From a bacterium (GTDB taxonomy: Bacteria; Hydrothermota; UBA3073; JACQXS01), in assembly GCA_030592575.1 (NCBI GenBank), contig JAUVIV010000008.1:1-43547 (forward strand): 43,547 nucleotides of DNA. Reading direction: 5' to 3'. Both the position numbers and the translations under genes were made by a program. The notes under the pieces are model-generated. The model was given only the letters and a program-made list of their open reading frames with translations. It made no database searches and was not told where the DNA came from. This document shows positions 42,376 to 43,547 of this stretch, one piece after another (the first letter of the stretch is position 1; each line of letters starts with the position of its first letter).

Positions 42376-43163
42376 GATATCTCTTTGACGAAACAAAAGA
42401 GATAAATAAAAAAATTCTAAAAGCAGATAAAGTTTTTTTGTTTTTAGATTATGATGGTACTCTTGTTCCAATCAAGTCTCGTCCAGAACTGGCAGTATTC
42501 CCTCTTTCCACAAGAAAATTACTAAAGAAACTTTCAAGTTCTATAAAGATTTATCTATCCATCGTCACAGGCAGATCGCTTAAAAAAATCCAAAGATTAA
42601 TTGACATCAAAGAAATTATCTATGTAGGAAATCATGGTCTTGAAATAAAATGCAAAGAGAAATATTGGATTCACCCAACAACTTCTCAAACCAAGTCCTT
42701 AATTAAAAAAATTGCCTCAGATATAAAGAAATCTACCAAACAAATTCCTGGAATTTTAATAGAAGATAAAGAATTAATTGTGGGTATTCATTATCGATTA
42801 GTTACTGAAAAATCTGGCGGAGAAATAAAAGATATAATATCTAAAATAATAAGTCCTTATGGTAAAATGTTCTGCATTGGCAAAGGGAAAAAAGTTTATG
42901 AAATAAGACCATCTATTGACTGGAACAAGGGGAAAGCTATCCTAAAAGTATCTGAGTTACTTGGCATTACCGATAAATCCTTGAAAATTTATATTGGGGA
43001 TGACGTTACCGATGAAGATGCTTTTAAGGTTTTAGGGAAAGAAGAAGTATCAATATTGGTAGGGCATAAAAAAAATTCAATGGCACAATATTTTTGTAAG
43101 AGTTCAAGTGAAGTACATAAATTTTTATCAAATTTATCTTCCACTTTAGACACAATAAATTAA
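42372..43163 (+). CDS. otsB: Trehalose-6-phosphate phosphatase-like HAD hydrolase
   Basis: 263 residues. HAD motif I is FLFLDYDGTLVPI (about 25-37) with both aspartates; YVGNHGLEI (about 87) is the OtsB cap signature; motif IV reads KIYIGDDVTDEDAFKVL (about 215-230). It removes phosphate from trehalose-6-phosphate or a close analogue. It overlaps the glycosyltransferase by ATGA, so a DUF5752-GT-phosphatase operon makes a compatible solute, most likely trehalose. Confidence 0.92.
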   Translation: MRYLFDETKEINKKILKADKVFLFLDYDGTLVPIKSRPELAVFPLSTRKLLKKLSSSIKIYLSIVTGRSLKKIQRLIDIKEIIYVGNHGLEIKCKEKYWIHPTTSQTKSLIKKIASDIKKSTKQIPGILIEDKELIVGIHYRLVTEKSGGEIKDIISKIISPYGKMFCIGKGKKVYEIRPSIDWNKGKAILKVSELLGITDKSLKIYIGDDVTDEDAFKVLGKEEVSILVGHKKNSMAQYFCKSSSEVHKFLSNLSSTLDTIN

Positions 43164-43547
43164 ATATTTCCTCTCAATCTCATTTATCATAATAGATACC
43201 AAATTCAAACTAAGAAGTCATGTTTTTTGTGTGAAGAGAGACTGTTGATTTTCATGCAGTTTTTTAACAGCATACGCTTAAGATAATTTTCCGTAAAAAG
43301 TTACAGAAGGGTATACCATTTTTTCTACCTGGTAATTCCATTTTCTTTTTTTGTAGGAGCAATTTTAAATTGCGATTTTATATTATCGCAGATAGAATCT
43401 GCTCCTACACAAGTTATTCGGTATCTTTCTTTTGGAGTGCCTTTTGTGGGAAAAGTTTCCAAACCTTGAAAATCTATCGAGACTGGGAAGTCTCTACCAC
43501 ACTGAAGACCATTTTTTATACAGTCGTTCCCGTAAGCATCCACGCAC
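43164..43547. repeat. Right-end intergenic region with palindromic repeats
   Basis: No gene is credible; the minus-strand ORF in the track reads through repeats. 43352-43409 is a multi-arm element: outer stem TGTAGGA/TCCTACA, arm GCAATT-TTA-AATTGC, a weaker middle hairpin, and arm GCAGAT-AGA-ATCTGC. After TTTTGGAGTGCC (43432-43443) the window closes with CCCGTAAGCATCCACGCAC, related to the CCCGTGAGCGTCCACGCAC units near 3664-3682. Confidence 0.75.

Noticed and set aside
43325-43543. 72-residue minus-strand ORF at the right end
   Set aside because: It spans the multi-arm palindrome and other repeats, with no recognisable domain.

Overview
This window looks like a low-GC chromosome segment from an anaerobic, diderm bacterium, probably an uncultured lineage of the WOR-3/FCB type. 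That placement is inference. It rests on strictly anaerobic ferredoxin and heterodisulfide-reductase (Hdr) type enzymes, a beta-barrel outer-membrane protein, secreted FG-GAP proteins with a C-terminal sorting-like tail, and heavy loading with small hairpin repeats. TGA ends several genes in the window (the Fe-S subunit at 12973, the first korB, tig), so the standard code applies.

Layout. Bases 1-12000 are mostly minus strand: a partial LVIVD-repeat surface protein, a lone etfB, a PmbA/TldE-like protein, a membrane-anchored TPR protein, an aldehyde dehydrogenase, a GDP-mannose-dehydratase-like enzyme, then a housekeeping run (metallophosphoesterase, nusB, ribH, murJ, map). From 12.2 kb the plus strand carries a crotonase, an Fe-S subunit and a fumarate-reductase-like flavoprotein, interrupted by a nucleoside-deoxyribosyltransferase/TIR-like gene. 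From 17.3 to 32.2 kb lies a redox cluster: two alpha/beta pairs of 2-oxoacid:ferredoxin oxidoreductase plus gamma and ferredoxin subunits, a GltD-like flavoprotein, an MvhD-like protein, a zinc ribbon, an HdrD-like protein, two tandem secreted beta-propeller proteins, and HdrA fused to MvhD. The right part holds an outer-membrane protein between two 200-bp repeats, tRNA-Leu with tig-clpP, rpmH-rnpA-yidD, a metallo-beta-lactamase-fold protein, ruvB (minus), and a DUF5752-trehalose synthase-trehalose phosphatase operon.

The most important observation is that hdrA is split in the ORF track by two in-frame TGA codons that fall exactly on the two cysteines of the conserved CxxC motif. Each TGA is followed at a suitable distance by a hairpin presenting a GGUC loop. 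I read this as a selenoprotein with a UxxU motif, not a broken gene. In the same cluster, the second korB has lost its Fe-S cysteines and its thiamine diphosphate motif, and the first korA has changed its substrate-pocket motif. This suggests an asymmetric complex with one catalytic and one non-catalytic half.

The intergenic space is unusually rich in palindromic elements. Two 50-nt copies have identical three-way-junction geometry and compensatory base changes. Larger elements share similar GGAGTGCAAC-like ends. Another family (CCACAGAG...CTCTGTGG) fills gaps even inside operons.
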